From an uncultured Duncaniella sp. (lineage in GTDB: Bacteria; Bacteroidota; Bacteroidia; Bacteroidales; Muribaculaceae), in contig NZ_CAJTQC010000004.1 of NCBI RefSeq assembly GCF_910578445.1, forward strand, positions 1-64,000: a stretch of DNA of 64,000 bases. Reading direction: 5' to 3'. How positions within the stretch are numbered: the first letter of the stretch is position 1; each line of letters opens with the position of its first letter. Made by a program: the position numbers and the translations under genes. The notes beneath the pieces are model-generated. The model did not search any database and had not been told where the DNA came from. It saw only the letters and a list, made by a program, of their open reading frames with translations. Positions 26,059 to 35,566 of this stretch are shown piece after piece.

Positions 26059-29000
26059 ATGATTACTATTCTAAGACCTGTTATTTTTTCAGTGCTCTCG
26101 ACCACGCTCGCAAGCAGCCTGAGTGCAGTCACACCCGACTGGGAAAATCCTTCGGTGTTTGCCGAAGGCCGTCTCGAACCAAGAGCAACTTCTTACCCAT
26201 ACCCCACTCCTGCCGAAGCCTTGGCCGGCAACGGTTATGAATCGCCCTACGTCATGCCGCTCAACGGGAAATGGAAATTCTGTTTTTCGGCAACACCCGA
26301 CAGCCGTCCCGCAGGTTTCCATACTCCGGGATTTGATGACTCAGGCTGGGACGAGATTTCTGTCCCCTCAAATTGGGAAATGCTTGGCTACGGCACTCCG
26401 ATCTACACCAACATCACCTATCCTTTCCCTAAGAACCCTCCCTACATTGACCACCGCGACAACCCCGTCGGCAGCTACAGGCATACATTCCGCCTTCCGT
26501 CCTCTTGGGAAGGCCGGCGTGTCATTCTTCACTTCGACGGCAGCACTGCCGGAATGTACGTATGGGTCAACGGTAAGAAAGCCGGTTATGTCCAGAGCAC
26601 TAAAAATCAAGCCGAATTCGATATCACGAATCTTGTCAGCAACGGCGACAACACGATTGCCTGCGAAGTATACAGATGGACCGACGGTTCATATCTCGAA
26701 GATCAGGACTTCTGGCGACTGTCGGGCATCGACCGCGACGTATATCTCTACTCCACTGCCGACGAACGCATCCTTGACTTCTTTGCCGATGCCGGACTCG
26801 ACAGGAATTATCGCGACGGAGTGTTGAAACTTAACACCGTCCTGCAAAATCAATCAGTCAAACCAAAAGACACCCGTCTCGACATACGCATCTATGATGC
26901 AACAGACCGTCAGGTGGCAAGCCTTTCAAAACAGGTCAGACTGAACGGCAACGCATCCCAAGCCGTCGACATGACCCATAAGTTACGGAATGTCAGAAAA
27001 TGGAGTGCCGAAAAGCCTAATCTCTACACACTCGTCATCTCGCTCACCGACAGCAAGGGAAACGTTATCGAATCGACTTCCTCACGCATCGGATTCCGTA
27101 AGGTGGAAATCAAGGACAGCCGCCTGCTCGTCAACGGCAGTCCTGTCGAGGTCCACGGAGTCAACCTTCACGAACATCACCAGACCAACGGCCATGTGGT
27201 GGACCGCGAGACCATGCTCAGCGACATCCGCACTATGAAGCGTCACAATGTAAACGCCGTGCGCCTGAGCCACTATCCGCAGTCTCCGCTGTGGTATGAC
27301 CTCTGTGATGAATACGGTCTCTATGTGGTCGACGAAGCAAACATCGAAGTACACGCTATGGGCGCGGAACATCAGGGCGGATTCGACAAATCAGTCCATC
27401 CGGCATATCTGCCACAATGGAAAGATGCCATTCTCGACCGCCAGCGCACAATGGTCGAACGAGACAAGAACCACCCTTGCGTAATCGTATGGTCGATGGG
27501 CAACGAATGTGGCAACGGTGAAAATTTCTATGCAGCATACGACTGGATCAAATCGCGTGACACAAGTCGTCCAGTGCAGTTCGAGCAGGCAGGTGAAGCG
27601 CAGAACACCGATATTATATGCCCGATGTATCCGTCAATCAAAAGCATGAAGGACTATGCCTCACGCACCGACGTGACCCGTCCTTACATAATGTGTGAAT
27701 ATGCCCACGCGATGGGCAACAGCTCCGGAAACTTTCAGGAATATTTCGACATAATCCGCAGTTCCGACCACATGCAGGGAGGTTTCATCTGGGACTGGGT
27801 CGATCAGGGACTGCTCACTAAAGATGAAAACGGTGATGAATACTGGGCCTATGGAGGTGACTTCGGCGCATATGACTATCCGCATGATGAAAATTTCTGC
27901 ATCAACGGACTCGTCCAGCCCGACCGCACTCCACATCCCGGACTGATGGAGGTCAAGAAAGTGTATCAGGACATCCGCTTCGCGGCCATCGACCCGCAAC
28001 GCGGCGAATTTGAAGTTCAGAACCATTTTATAGCCAACAATCTCAGCGACTACGATTTCCACTGGGAACTGCTGCGCAACGGTGAAAAAATAGCCGACGG
28101 TCTGTTTGACCTGAATCTTCCTGCCGGACAGAAAAAGACAGTCAAAGCGCCGCTACCGTCTGTCGACATGAACGACGGCAACGATTACCATCTTTCAGTC
28201 TACGCCTATACCCGAAATGGCGACGAAATCATCCCTGCCGCCCATGAAGTAGCCCGCGAGCAATTCACCATCGCCAACGGGACTCTTGCCTTAACGAAAG
28301 CTGCCGACTCCGCCCCGGCTTCATTCAGCAAAGATAGAAACACTTGGAGCTTCAATTGCCAAGGCAATGTCACAATCAAGGTCAACAGCCGTAACGGAGA
28401 AGTATATGCCTACACGGTCAATGGCCATAACATGCTCAACGGCTCGATTACACCGTCATTCTGGCGTGCGCCGACCGACAATGACTGGGGCAACAATGCC
28501 CACCGCCGCCTCAACGCATGGCGCTATGCAGACCACAACCGGAAACTGACCTCACTCACCCATGATACGGACGGAGCGCTCCACATAGTCAAAGCCTCTT
28601 ATCTCCTCCCCGAAGTCAATGCGACATATACCCTAAGCTACACAATCCATCCCGACGGACGGCTCGGAGTCGAAAGCACCTTGAATGCCAACGGCGACGA
28701 AATGCCCGAACTAATGCGACTTGGACTCCGTCTTCCCCTCAACCGATCAAAAGACAACTTCCGTTGGTATGGCCGCGGACCTTGGGAAAATTATTCCGAC
28801 CGCAACACTGCTTCTTTCATGGGAATATGGGAAGGCAAGGTCGCCGATCAGTTCTATCCCTACATCCGCCCGCAGGAGACAGGCAACAAGACCGATGTCC
28901 GCTGGGCGACCCTGACCGACGACTCCGGTTTCGGCATAAAGGTCAGTGGACATCAGCCATTGAATGTAAGCGCCCTCGACGTAACTCCGGCCGACCTCGA

Positions 29001-29196
29001 CCCCGGAATGAAAAAATCACAGATGCACAACAGCGACGTGCGCCACAGCCGACACCATGTGTATCTCAACGTGGATTTTGCCCAACGCGGACTCGGAGGT
29101 GACAACAGCTGGGGAAGCGGCCCTCACAAAGACTATATCCTTAAAGACAAATCATATAATTATTCATTCACAATCTCACCTGTCATACCCGACTGA
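26059..29196 (+). CDS. Beta-galactosidase, glycoside hydrolase family 2
   Basis: This 1045-residue enzyme, the normal length for LacZ-type GH2, has a signal peptide (about 1-22, ending SLSA) and so acts in the periplasm or outside. The order is: sugar-binding domain (about 50-215), immunoglobulin-like domain (about 220-330), TIM barrel (about 335-630), a further linker domain, and a C-terminal beta-galactosidase small-chain domain (about 770-1040). The catalytic acid/base is E483 in WSMGNECGN and the nucleophile is E547 in MCEYAHAMGN. It is followed after 5 bp by an arabinofuranosidase, so the pair may trim plant galactan and arabinan side chains. There are no SusC/SusD genes beside it. Confidence 0.94.
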   Translation: MITILRPVIFSVLSTTLASSLSAVTPDWENPSVFAEGRLEPRATSYPYPTPAEALAGNGYESPYVMPLNGKWKFCFSATPDSRPAGFHTPGFDDSGWDEISVPSNWEMLGYGTPIYTNITYPFPKNPPYIDHRDNPVGSYRHTFRLPSSWEGRRVILHFDGSTAGMYVWVNGKKAGYVQSTKNQAEFDITNLVSNGDNTIACEVYRWTDGSYLEDQDFWRLSGIDRDVYLYSTADERILDFFADAGLDRNYRDGVLKLNTVLQNQSVKPKDTRLDIRIYDATDRQVASLSKQVRLNGNASQAVDMTHKLRNVRKWSAEKPNLYTLVISLTDSKGNVIESTSSRIGFRKVEIKDSRLLVNGSPVEVHGVNLHEHHQTNGHVVDRETMLSDIRTMKRHNVNAVRLSHYPQSPLWYDLCDEYGLYVVDEANIEVHAMGAEHQGGFDKSVHPAYLPQWKDAILDRQRTMVERDKNHPCVIVWSMGNECGNGENFYAAYDWIKSRDTSRPVQFEQAGEAQNTDIICPMYPSIKSMKDYASRTDVTRPYIMCEYAHAMGNSSGNFQEYFDIIRSSDHMQGGFIWDWVDQGLLTKDENGDEYWAYGGDFGAYDYPHDENFCINGLVQPDRTPHPGLMEVKKVYQDIRFAAIDPQRGEFEVQNHFIANNLSDYDFHWELLRNGEKIADGLFDLNLPAGQKKTVKAPLPSVDMNDGNDYHLSVYAYTRNGDEIIPAAHEVAREQFTIANGTLALTKAADSAPASFSKDRNTWSFNCQGNVTIKVNSRNGEVYAYTVNGHNMLNGSITPSFWRAPTDNDWGNNAHRRLNAWRYADHNRKLTSLTHDTDGALHIVKASYLLPEVNATYTLSYTIHPDGRLGVESTLNANGDEMPELMRLGLRLPLNRSKDNFRWYGRGPWENYSDRNTASFMGIWEGKVADQFYPYIRPQETGNKTDVRWATLTDDSGFGIKVSGHQPLNVSALDVTPADLDPGMKKSQMHNSDVRHSRHHVYLNVDFAQRGLGGDNSWGSGPHKDYILKDKSYNYSFTISPVIPD

Positions 29197-29201
29197 CAAT
29201 C

Positions 29202-30758
29202 ATGAAACTATCATCCGTTAAAAATCTCGCTTTCGCAGCCGGTCTTCTTTCCGGCATGCCACTGCTTGCTGCCGAAAAGGCGACAGTCACCCCCCTGTTC
29301 GGCAATGTGGCCGACAGCATCACGATACCCGCTGAAATCTACGGTCAGTTCGCCGAACACCTTGGCACTTGTATCTACGGCGGACTATGGGTCGGTGAAA
29401 ATTCGCCTATACCCAACACATCGGGCTATCGCAACGATGTGCTCAATGCCCTCAAAGAACTCAAAGTCCCCGTGATGCGCTGGCCCGGAGGCTGTTTTGC
29501 CGATGAATATCACTGGACCGACGGCATCGGTCCTAAGGAAAACCGTCCCGTCATGGTGAATACCAACTGGGGAGGCACGGTGGAGGACAACAGTTTCGGC
29601 ACTCACGAATTCTTCAACCTCTGTGAACTCATCGGCTGCGAACCCTATCTCAGCGGAAATGTCGGAAGCGGGACGGTCGAGGAGCTCGCGAAATGGGTGG
29701 AATATATCACCGCCGAAAACGGTCCGATGGCCGACCAACGCAAAAAGAACGGCCGCGAAAAGCCGTGGAAACTGAAATATCTCGGTGTCGGAAACGAAAG
29801 CTGGGGATGCGGCGGCAGCTTCACCCCCGAAGCCTATGCCAACGAATATCGGCGCTATCAGACATATTGCCGAAACTTCAATGGCAACCGGCTTTACAAA
29901 ATTGCATCAGGTGCAAGCGACTACGACTACAACTGGACCGACGTGCTGATGAAAAACGCTCGCAGACACATGGACGGCCTCTCGCTCCACTACTACACCG
30001 TCAAGGGATGGAACGGAAGCAAGGGTGCGGCAACCAAGTTTGACAACGATGACTATTACTGGACTCTTGGAAAATGTCTTGAAATCGAGGATGTCATCAA
30101 CAACCATGACTCTATCATGAACACATATGACCCTGACAGACGTGTGGCGCTCATCGTCGATGAATGGGGCACATGGTGGGACGAAGAGCCCGGCACTGTG
30201 CGCGGACATCTCTATCAGCAGAACACCATGCGCGACGCCATGGTGGCCGCACTGAGCCTCAATGTGTTCCACCGCCACACCGACCGTGTCAAAATGGCCA
30301 ATATCGCCCAGATTGCCAACGTATTGCAGTCGATGATTCTTACACGAGACAACCGCATGGTGCTCACCCCGACCTACTACGTATTCAAAATGTATATCCC
30401 ACATCAGAATGCCACTTTTGTCCCTCTCGACATCAAGACATCGACACGCACAGTACGCGACGGCCGCACAGTCCCGACAATAAGCGCGACAGCTTCTAAG
30501 AAAGATGGGGAAATGAATATCACCCTCACCAACATCGACCTTGACTCACCGGCGGAAATCTCCATACCTCTTGATGGCGTGAAAGCCTCCGTGATTGCCG
30601 GAGAAATTCTCACGGCCGACAGCATCGACGACTACAATGACTTTGACTCGGCTGAAAAAGTCACACTCCGCCCCTACAACAAGGCAAAAATTTCAAAAAA
30701 CAACCTTCAGCTCACACTTCCGGCAAAATCGATCGTAAATCTCAGACTCAAAATATGA
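29202..30758 (+). CDS. Alpha-L-arabinofuranosidase, glycoside hydrolase family 51
   Basis: This 518-residue exported enzyme (signal peptide about 1-24, ending LLAAE) has the GH51 fold: a TIM barrel starting with IYGQFAEHLG and RWPGGCFADEYHW, acid/base E199 in GVGNESWGCGG, nucleophile E321 in LIVDEWGTWW, and a C-terminal beta domain. It removes terminal arabinose from arabinan or arabinoxylan. The 5-bp gap from the beta-galactosidase shows co-transcription. Confidence 0.93.
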   Translation: MKLSSVKNLAFAAGLLSGMPLLAAEKATVTPLFGNVADSITIPAEIYGQFAEHLGTCIYGGLWVGENSPIPNTSGYRNDVLNALKELKVPVMRWPGGCFADEYHWTDGIGPKENRPVMVNTNWGGTVEDNSFGTHEFFNLCELIGCEPYLSGNVGSGTVEELAKWVEYITAENGPMADQRKKNGREKPWKLKYLGVGNESWGCGGSFTPEAYANEYRRYQTYCRNFNGNRLYKIASGASDYDYNWTDVLMKNARRHMDGLSLHYYTVKGWNGSKGAATKFDNDDYYWTLGKCLEIEDVINNHDSIMNTYDPDRRVALIVDEWGTWWDEEPGTVRGHLYQQNTMRDAMVAALSLNVFHRHTDRVKMANIAQIANVLQSMILTRDNRMVLTPTYYVFKMYIPHQNATFVPLDIKTSTRTVRDGRTVPTISATASKKDGEMNITLTNIDLDSPAEISIPLDGVKASVIAGEILTADSIDDYNDFDSAEKVTLRPYNKAKISKNNLQLTLPAKSIVNLRLKI

Positions 30759-30808
30759 GATAAGGCTTAATCACAAGAGTCAGCCCCCTGAAACTCTAAA
30801 GATTAATC

Positions 30809-30867
30809 GACAACAATTATTTCGGCAGCTTCAAGGCGTTCTTGAAGCTGCCGAAATAATTGTTGTC
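30809..30867. terminator. Very long perfect hairpin between convergent genes
   Basis: Two perfect 27-nt arms (30809-30835 and 30841-30867) flank a 5-nt loop, GCGTT. The hairpin lies 51 bp after the arabinofuranosidase stop and 8 bp before the end of the convergent regulator gene. The outer part is AT-rich on both sides, so it provides a T-rich tail for either direction. A bidirectional terminator is the simplest reading. Confidence 0.75.
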
Positions 30868-30874
30868 TGTTCCT

Positions 30875-31834
30875 TCACTGGTGTGGATTGACATCCTTAA
30901 GGTCTACGAGATGATGAAGTATGGCAAAAATCGTAAGACCCGCCGGAGAATGGATGCCGAGTTTCGCACTGAGATTGCGACGGTGGGTGGTGACGGTATG
31001 TATCGACAGACACAGCCGGTCGGCAATCTCCTTGTTTGCCATCCCGAGGGCAACAAATCTTATTATATCCTTCTCGCGGTCACTGAGCGATTCAAGTTGC
31101 GGATCGCTCTCCTCCGTCTTGCATCCATCGGGCGAGTGCATGACCGCAAGCTGTGAGCGCAGACGTTTCTCAAGACTCTCGACCGCCGGGACAAACAGAT
31201 TGGTTTCCACATCGAAATGAGCCATCAGGTCTCGCTCACATCCTATAATGTCGAACAACACGCTACTCAACAAGTCATTATCGCGCTGGTTATATGAATA
31301 AATGAATATATCTTTCAGTTCGTTGAGTTTTGATGTCATGTGGCTATGGTTTACAGAAAACTGCGATATACTGAAAGCCTCATCAATTGTTCCTCCAAGG
31401 AGTTTCTCTACATAGGTGAATATATATTCATTCTCATACTCCATGTGTCGGCGCACCTCAACGACATAATCGTCATAGAACTTCATCAGCTGGAAAGCGA
31501 CATCATTCGTATCCGAATAGTTTATAGCCTCAATCAGCTTCCTGCGGATGCCGGGAAGTATGAAATCGATAAACGAACTGTGGGCATGTTTCAGATAGCC
31601 CATCAAGGTCGGGAGATGTATTGTATGTCCGCGATAGTTCTTACCGCTCAGAAGATTTGAAACCGCAAGAAACGTGCCGGTATCGACACCGTGTTTCTCG
31701 CAAGCCTCTTTAATAGGACTGTCTCCGAAACCGAATGCTATGTCAAACCTGCTTATCGCCATAAGCAATAAGTTATTGTCCATTATTATCTCCCTCATCC
31801 GATGATGAGACTCATATTCCTGCTGCTTTTCCAT
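30875..31834 (-). CDS. Hemerythrin-like domain fused to LuxR-type helix-turn-helix
   Basis: This is a 319-residue cytoplasmic protein. The N-terminal part resembles the RIC/ScdA di-iron repair group: a short segment DSPIKEACEKHGVD, then a four-helix region with regularly placed His and acidic residues (KHAHSSFIDFILPGIRRKL, RRHMEYENEYIF, VNHSHMTSKL, MAHFDVETNLFVPAVE). The last 65 residues are a LuxR helix-turn-helix (LSDREKDIIRFVALGMANKEIADRL). Hemerythrin-like domains bind oxygen, NO or iron, so this is a candidate gas, redox or iron sensor that binds DNA itself. Upstream in-frame ATGs at 31876 and 31861 lie at or before the predicted transcription start, so MEKQQEY is preferred. It is divergent from the haem operon. 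Iron binding is inferred, not shown. Confidence 0.75.
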   Translation of the reverse strand: MEKQQEYESHHRMREIIMDNNLLLMAISRFDIAFGFGDSPIKEACEKHGVDTGTFLAVSNLLSGKNYRGHTIHLPTLMGYLKHAHSSFIDFILPGIRRKLIEAINYSDTNDVAFQLMKFYDDYVVEVRRHMEYENEYIFTYVEKLLGGTIDEAFSISQFSVNHSHMTSKLNELKDIFIYSYNQRDNDLLSSVLFDIIGCERDLMAHFDVETNLFVPAVESLEKRLRSQLAVMHSPDGCKTEESDPQLESLSDREKDIIRFVALGMANKEIADRLCLSIHTVTTHRRNLSAKLGIHSPAGLTIFAILHHLVDLKDVNPHQ

Positions 31835-31862
31835 TATAATTTCCCGGGCATAATCACCCATG

Positions 31863-31870
31863 CAAAGGTA
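31863..31870 (-). promoter_or_regulatory. -7 element of the hemerythrin/LuxR gene
   Basis: On the minus strand this is TACCTTTG. The predicted start is about 31857, giving a 22-nt leader before the chosen ATG at 31834. Confidence 0.6.
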
Positions 31871-31983
31871 CAGCAACCAACCAATCTACGCTATACCTAA
31901 AAATGATGAAAAAAAGACCATTTCACAGACGAATTGCCATTTTTTAAGTAAAACCCGGGGTAAATTAACCCAATTTCTGAGTA

Positions 31984-32014
31984 TTGACCGCCCGGAATGT
32001 TAAATCTAATTTTG
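31984..32014 (+). promoter_or_regulatory. Promoter of the haem operon with upstream repeat
   Basis: TTG (31984-31986) and TAATTTTG (32007-32014), 20 nt apart, match the primary promoter. The start would be near 32020, which rules out the in-frame ATG at 32019 and supports the lipoprotein start at 32073. Upstream, AACCC occurs twice, 15 bp apart (31952-31956 and 31967-31971), and GGGT...ACCC spans 31958-31971. These are possible sites for the divergently encoded regulator. Confidence 0.6.
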
Positions 32015-32072
32015 CATCGTGAAAAATTTACAATGGAAAAATAATCAATTACATAATAAACCAATCTTCACA

Positions 32073-32900
32073 ATGAAAAAATCAGGTTTCCTCTTCCTAC
32101 TCCTCACCTCCTTTGCCTTTACATCGTGCAGCGACAGCGACGACAGCGAAAAAGACCTTGCCAGAGAAGTGGCAGGACAATATGATGGTTACACCGTGGC
32201 ATCATGCGCCTATTTCAGCAATCAGGTGGCATCCGAACAGAAACTTTCCATCACTTCGACAGAAATAAACAAAGTGAATGTCGACTACGCATCCGATTCA
32301 TGGGGCACAATCTCAATCCCGGATGCAACTGTAGTCAAATCAGGCAATGAATATGTAATCACCGGCTCAGGCACATCCGTGATGGGCATGCAGGGAAGCG
32401 GAAGCAAGGATTATGTTTGCAATCTCAACGGCAAAATCATCAACGGAACAGCTGACTTTACCTTCACATGTTCCGCAGTAATGGGAGGTCTCAACATAAC
32501 CTTCATGCAAGGTGAAATTCCGGCAGAGACAGTAGTGCCCGGAACATACTCAGGCTACACCAAGGCTGATTGCGCGTATTTTAAGGACATGTATGCCGAC
32601 AATCAGAAAATTGAAATCACATCTAACGGCAACAATACCTACAAGATAAGCCTTACGTCTGAAACTTGGGGTGAATTCACCATTGATGAAGCGACTGTCA
32701 CCACCGACGGCAATCTGTTCAGACTCGAAGGCTCGGGCAAGACTCTGATGGGCATGGGAGGGAATGTCAGCGAGTATGCCTGCACATTCACCGGAGAAAT
32801 CGATGCCGACAAGGAGAATCCGACTTTCACCTTTTCAGTTCCTGCCGTGATGGGAGGCCTGACCGTGACCTTTAAACCCGGTTCTGCCCCGCAGGTCTGA
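32073..32900 (+). CDS. Lipoprotein with two tandem calycin-like domains
   Basis: This 275-residue lipoprotein has a lipobox signal ending FAFTSC (Cys about 19), then two repeats of about 120 and 110 residues. The first begins YDGYTVASCAYFSNQVASEQ and the second YSGYTKADCAYFKDMYADNQ. Each contains a SxxWGxxxIxxATV segment and ends AVMGGLxxTF. The duplication is plain. Calycin-like (lipocalin-fold) lipoproteins are common in Bacteroidota but have no fixed function. Lipocalin folds bind small hydrophobic ligands, so with HmuY 30 bp downstream a haem or porphyrin-binding role is possible. That is inference. Confidence 0.8.
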   Translation: MKKSGFLFLLLTSFAFTSCSDSDDSEKDLAREVAGQYDGYTVASCAYFSNQVASEQKLSITSTEINKVNVDYASDSWGTISIPDATVVKSGNEYVITGSGTSVMGMQGSGSKDYVCNLNGKIINGTADFTFTCSAVMGGLNITFMQGEIPAETVVPGTYSGYTKADCAYFKDMYADNQKIEITSNGNNTYKISLTSETWGEFTIDEATVTTDGNLFRLEGSGKTLMGMGGNVSEYACTFTGEIDADKENPTFTFSVPAVMGGLTVTFKPGSAPQV

Positions 32901-32930
32901 TTAACCTTAAGCATGATAAATCAGACACAC

Positions 32931-33584
32931 ATGGCAACTAACTTTTCCACATATCTTACAGCGGGAGTGGCAGCAATGCTGCTCTCCGCTTGTAACGGAA
33001 TACTCGGCAACATCTACGATGAGCCTGCGGCTGATGCGGTTTCAGAATATGGCTTCGTAACCGAGGCTACTACCACTTCGCCCGGCTCGATATATATCGA
33101 CGCAACAAACTACACCGTCTGGACATATATCGACTTTAAATCCATGACTACGACAGCTCTCGATGTCAACGCTCCCGCTCCCGGTTCATGGGACATAGCA
33201 ATCCATCGCTACGATGCAAAGACAAACGGTGGCGAAGTCATGGAGACCGGTGCTACAAGCTTCTATTCGCTCGCCAACGTAGTCACTCCGGCCGGAAGCG
33301 ATTATATCAGCGACATCTGGACCGAGACAACAATCGTAACCGATATGTCGACAATGATGAACGGCTATCTCAGTTATGCCGGGTCGTTCTATAACCCCGA
33401 GCTATCCAAATGGCTCAACGTCGACAAGAGTTCTATGCCACCTATCTATACACCGTCAAACAAAGTATATGTCATCAGGCTTTCCGACGGCACTCTCGCC
33501 GGAGTGCGACTGGCAAACTACATGGACGCACTCGGGGTAAAGGGCTATATGACCATCGAATACATGTATCCCCTGAAACTGTAA
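32931..33584 (+). CDS. hmuY: HmuY-like haem-binding lipoprotein
   Basis: This 217-residue lipoprotein (lipobox MLLSAC) has the HmuY pattern: an early segment with AxxYxxWTYIDF, then APAPGSWDIAIHRYDAKTNGG, a middle part with TDIWTE-like strands, and a C-terminal VYVIRLSDGTLAGVRLANY beta hairpin. HmuY captures haem at the cell surface and passes it to the TonB-dependent receptor HmuR. The next gene, 4 bp downstream, is such a receptor. An in-frame ATG at 32913 exists, but the start at 32931 gives the better lipoprotein signal. The two haem-ligand residues cannot be assigned safely without alignment. Confidence 0.88.
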   Translation: MATNFSTYLTAGVAAMLLSACNGILGNIYDEPAADAVSEYGFVTEATTTSPGSIYIDATNYTVWTYIDFKSMTTTALDVNAPAPGSWDIAIHRYDAKTNGGEVMETGATSFYSLANVVTPAGSDYISDIWTETTIVTDMSTMMNGYLSYAGSFYNPELSKWLNVDKSSMPPIYTPSNKVYVIRLSDGTLAGVRLANYMDALGVKGYMTIEYMYPLKL

Positions 33585-33588
33585 GAAT

Positions 33589-35523
33589 ATGAGACGAACA
33601 TTTCTGAGCCTTGTTCTCCTCTCTCCCTCGCTCATCTTCGCCCAGTCATCGTCTCTGACAAAAGCACAGATTGACTCCATCGAAAAATCATGGGAAGTCG
33701 AGCTGAATACAGTTGTGGTCACCGGAACGAGAACACCGAAACTGCTCAAGGACTCCCCTATCCTCACCCGAATCATTTCGGAGACCGACATCCGCAAGAC
33801 CGATGCCACAAACATCAGCGATCTCCTGCAGCTTGAGCTTCCCGGAATCGAGTTTTCCTACTCGATGAACCAGCAGGTCTCGCTCAATATGCAAGGATTC
33901 GGAGGCAACTCGGTGTTGTTTCTCGTCGACGGCGAACGTCTTGCCGGAGAGACCCTTGACAATGTCGACTATAACCGGCTAAATCTCAACAACGTCGGCA
34001 GGATTGAAATTGTCAAGGGTGGAGCATCGTCACTCTACGGCTCTAATGCCGTCGGAGGGGTGGTCAACATCATCAGCCGCGAGGAGACCAATCCGTGGAG
34101 AGTGAATGTCAATGCCCGCTATGGCGCACACAACGAACAGCGCTACGGCGGTGTTGTAAGCTTCAAGACCGGACGCATCAGCAGTGCAACCACCATGCAG
34201 TACACCTCCGTCGATTCATACGACATGAAAAACGAGGGTGACTACAACCGCTTCTATGGAGGTCACAACTGGAACGTCAAAGAGCGTTTGACAGTCAACG
34301 TCACAGACAAGATGAAACTGATCGGACGTGCCGGATATTATTTCCGCCAGCGCAATGCCCAAGCCGCGTCGAGAGACAGATACCGCGACTTTTCAGGCGG
34401 TCTGCGCGGACTCTATACCTTCTCCGATGAGGATAACCTCGAAGTCTCCTATAACTTCGACCAGTATGACAAAAGCGATTATATCACCATCACGTCGAAG
34501 GATGTCAGAAAATACAGCAATGTGCAGCACGGCGCTCGCGCCCTGTACAATCACACGTTCGCCAAACGCCACATCCTGACTCTCGGCGGAGATGTGATGC
34601 GCGACTATCTCCAGACCTACCAGTTTACCGACAATGGAAACAAGCGCCAGATTACAGCCGACGGTTTCGCTCAGTTCGACATGAATTTTGTCCGTAACTT
34701 CAACATTATCGCCGGAATGCGCTACGACTATTTTTCGGAAGCGAAAATGAGCCATGCGTCATCGCGCCTGAGCATGATGTACAAGCTGCCACGCGTAGCA
34801 CTCCGAGGTTCATATTCAGGCGGTTTCCGCGCACCTACACTCAAAGAAATGTATATGGACTTCGATATGGCCGGTATCTTCATGATTTACGGTAATCCGG
34901 ATCTGAAACCCGAGACAAGCCATAATTTCCAGCTATCCGCAGAATATACCCGCAGATTGTTCAATTTCAACATCGGGACATTCTGCAATCGTGTCAGCGA
35001 CCGCATCACCACCGGCTGGAGTCAGGCTCTCAAAGGACAGGTCTACACCAACATAGATGATGTCACAATATCGGGCGTGGACGCAAATATGTCATGGCGA
35101 ACAGATTGTGGCTTCGGGACACGACTTTCATATATGTTCACATATGAAAAAGTGAAAAAAGGACAGCCCTACACCTCTTCGACGCGCCCTCACACCGCCA
35201 CACTACGCCTCGACTACACAAAACGTTGGAAAAACTATGAACTGATGGCCGCTCTCAACGGACGTTTCCTCTCGAAAGTAAAGGTCGATGAATATACTTC
35301 TGTCTCATCCTACGAGGAAACACAGCGCGTCACCTATCCTTCCTACATGATATGGAAACTGAACATGCGCCACAGTTTCCGGGAAGGATTCGACCTGACA
35401 ATGGCCGTGGACAATCTGCTCAACTATGTACCCGAATACTACTACAACAACTCGCCGACCACCAACGGCACTACCTTCTCGATAGGAATGTCGGTCGACA
35501 TTGACGGGTTCTTCAGGAAATAG
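33589..35523 (+). CDS. hmuR: TonB-dependent haem receptor (HmuR-like)
   Basis: This 644-residue receptor has a signal peptide (about 1-18), a TonB-box-like stretch (VELNTVVVTGTRTPKLL, about residues 36-52), a plug domain (about 55-165; NISDLLQLELPGIEF, IEIVKGGASSLYGSNAVGGV) and a 22-strand-type barrel with FRAPTLKEMYMDF and the final aromatic-rich strand. Its size and lack of an N-terminal carboxypeptidase-like domain fit siderophore or haem receptors rather than SusC. HmuY upstream and HmuS downstream point to haem. Confidence 0.9.
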   Translation: MRRTFLSLVLLSPSLIFAQSSSLTKAQIDSIEKSWEVELNTVVVTGTRTPKLLKDSPILTRIISETDIRKTDATNISDLLQLELPGIEFSYSMNQQVSLNMQGFGGNSVLFLVDGERLAGETLDNVDYNRLNLNNVGRIEIVKGGASSLYGSNAVGGVVNIISREETNPWRVNVNARYGAHNEQRYGGVVSFKTGRISSATTMQYTSVDSYDMKNEGDYNRFYGGHNWNVKERLTVNVTDKMKLIGRAGYYFRQRNAQAASRDRYRDFSGGLRGLYTFSDEDNLEVSYNFDQYDKSDYITITSKDVRKYSNVQHGARALYNHTFAKRHILTLGGDVMRDYLQTYQFTDNGNKRQITADGFAQFDMNFVRNFNIIAGMRYDYFSEAKMSHASSRLSMMYKLPRVALRGSYSGGFRAPTLKEMYMDFDMAGIFMIYGNPDLKPETSHNFQLSAEYTRRLFNFNIGTFCNRVSDRITTGWSQALKGQVYTNIDDVTISGVDANMSWRTDCGFGTRLSYMFTYEKVKKGQPYTSSTRPHTATLRLDYTKRWKNYELMAALNGRFLSKVKVDEYTSVSSYEETQRVTYPSYMIWKLNMRHSFREGFDLTMAVDNLLNYVPEYYYNNSPTTNGTTFSIGMSVDIDGFFRK

Positions 35524-35566
35524 GCAGACCAAGAGCTTACATCAAAACATTATCGTTAAACATGCA

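Noticed and set aside
26123..26827. 234-codon open frame on the plus strand
   Set aside because: It is a frame-shifted shadow of the GH2 beta-galactosidase with Ser/Thr/Pro-rich, family-less sequence.
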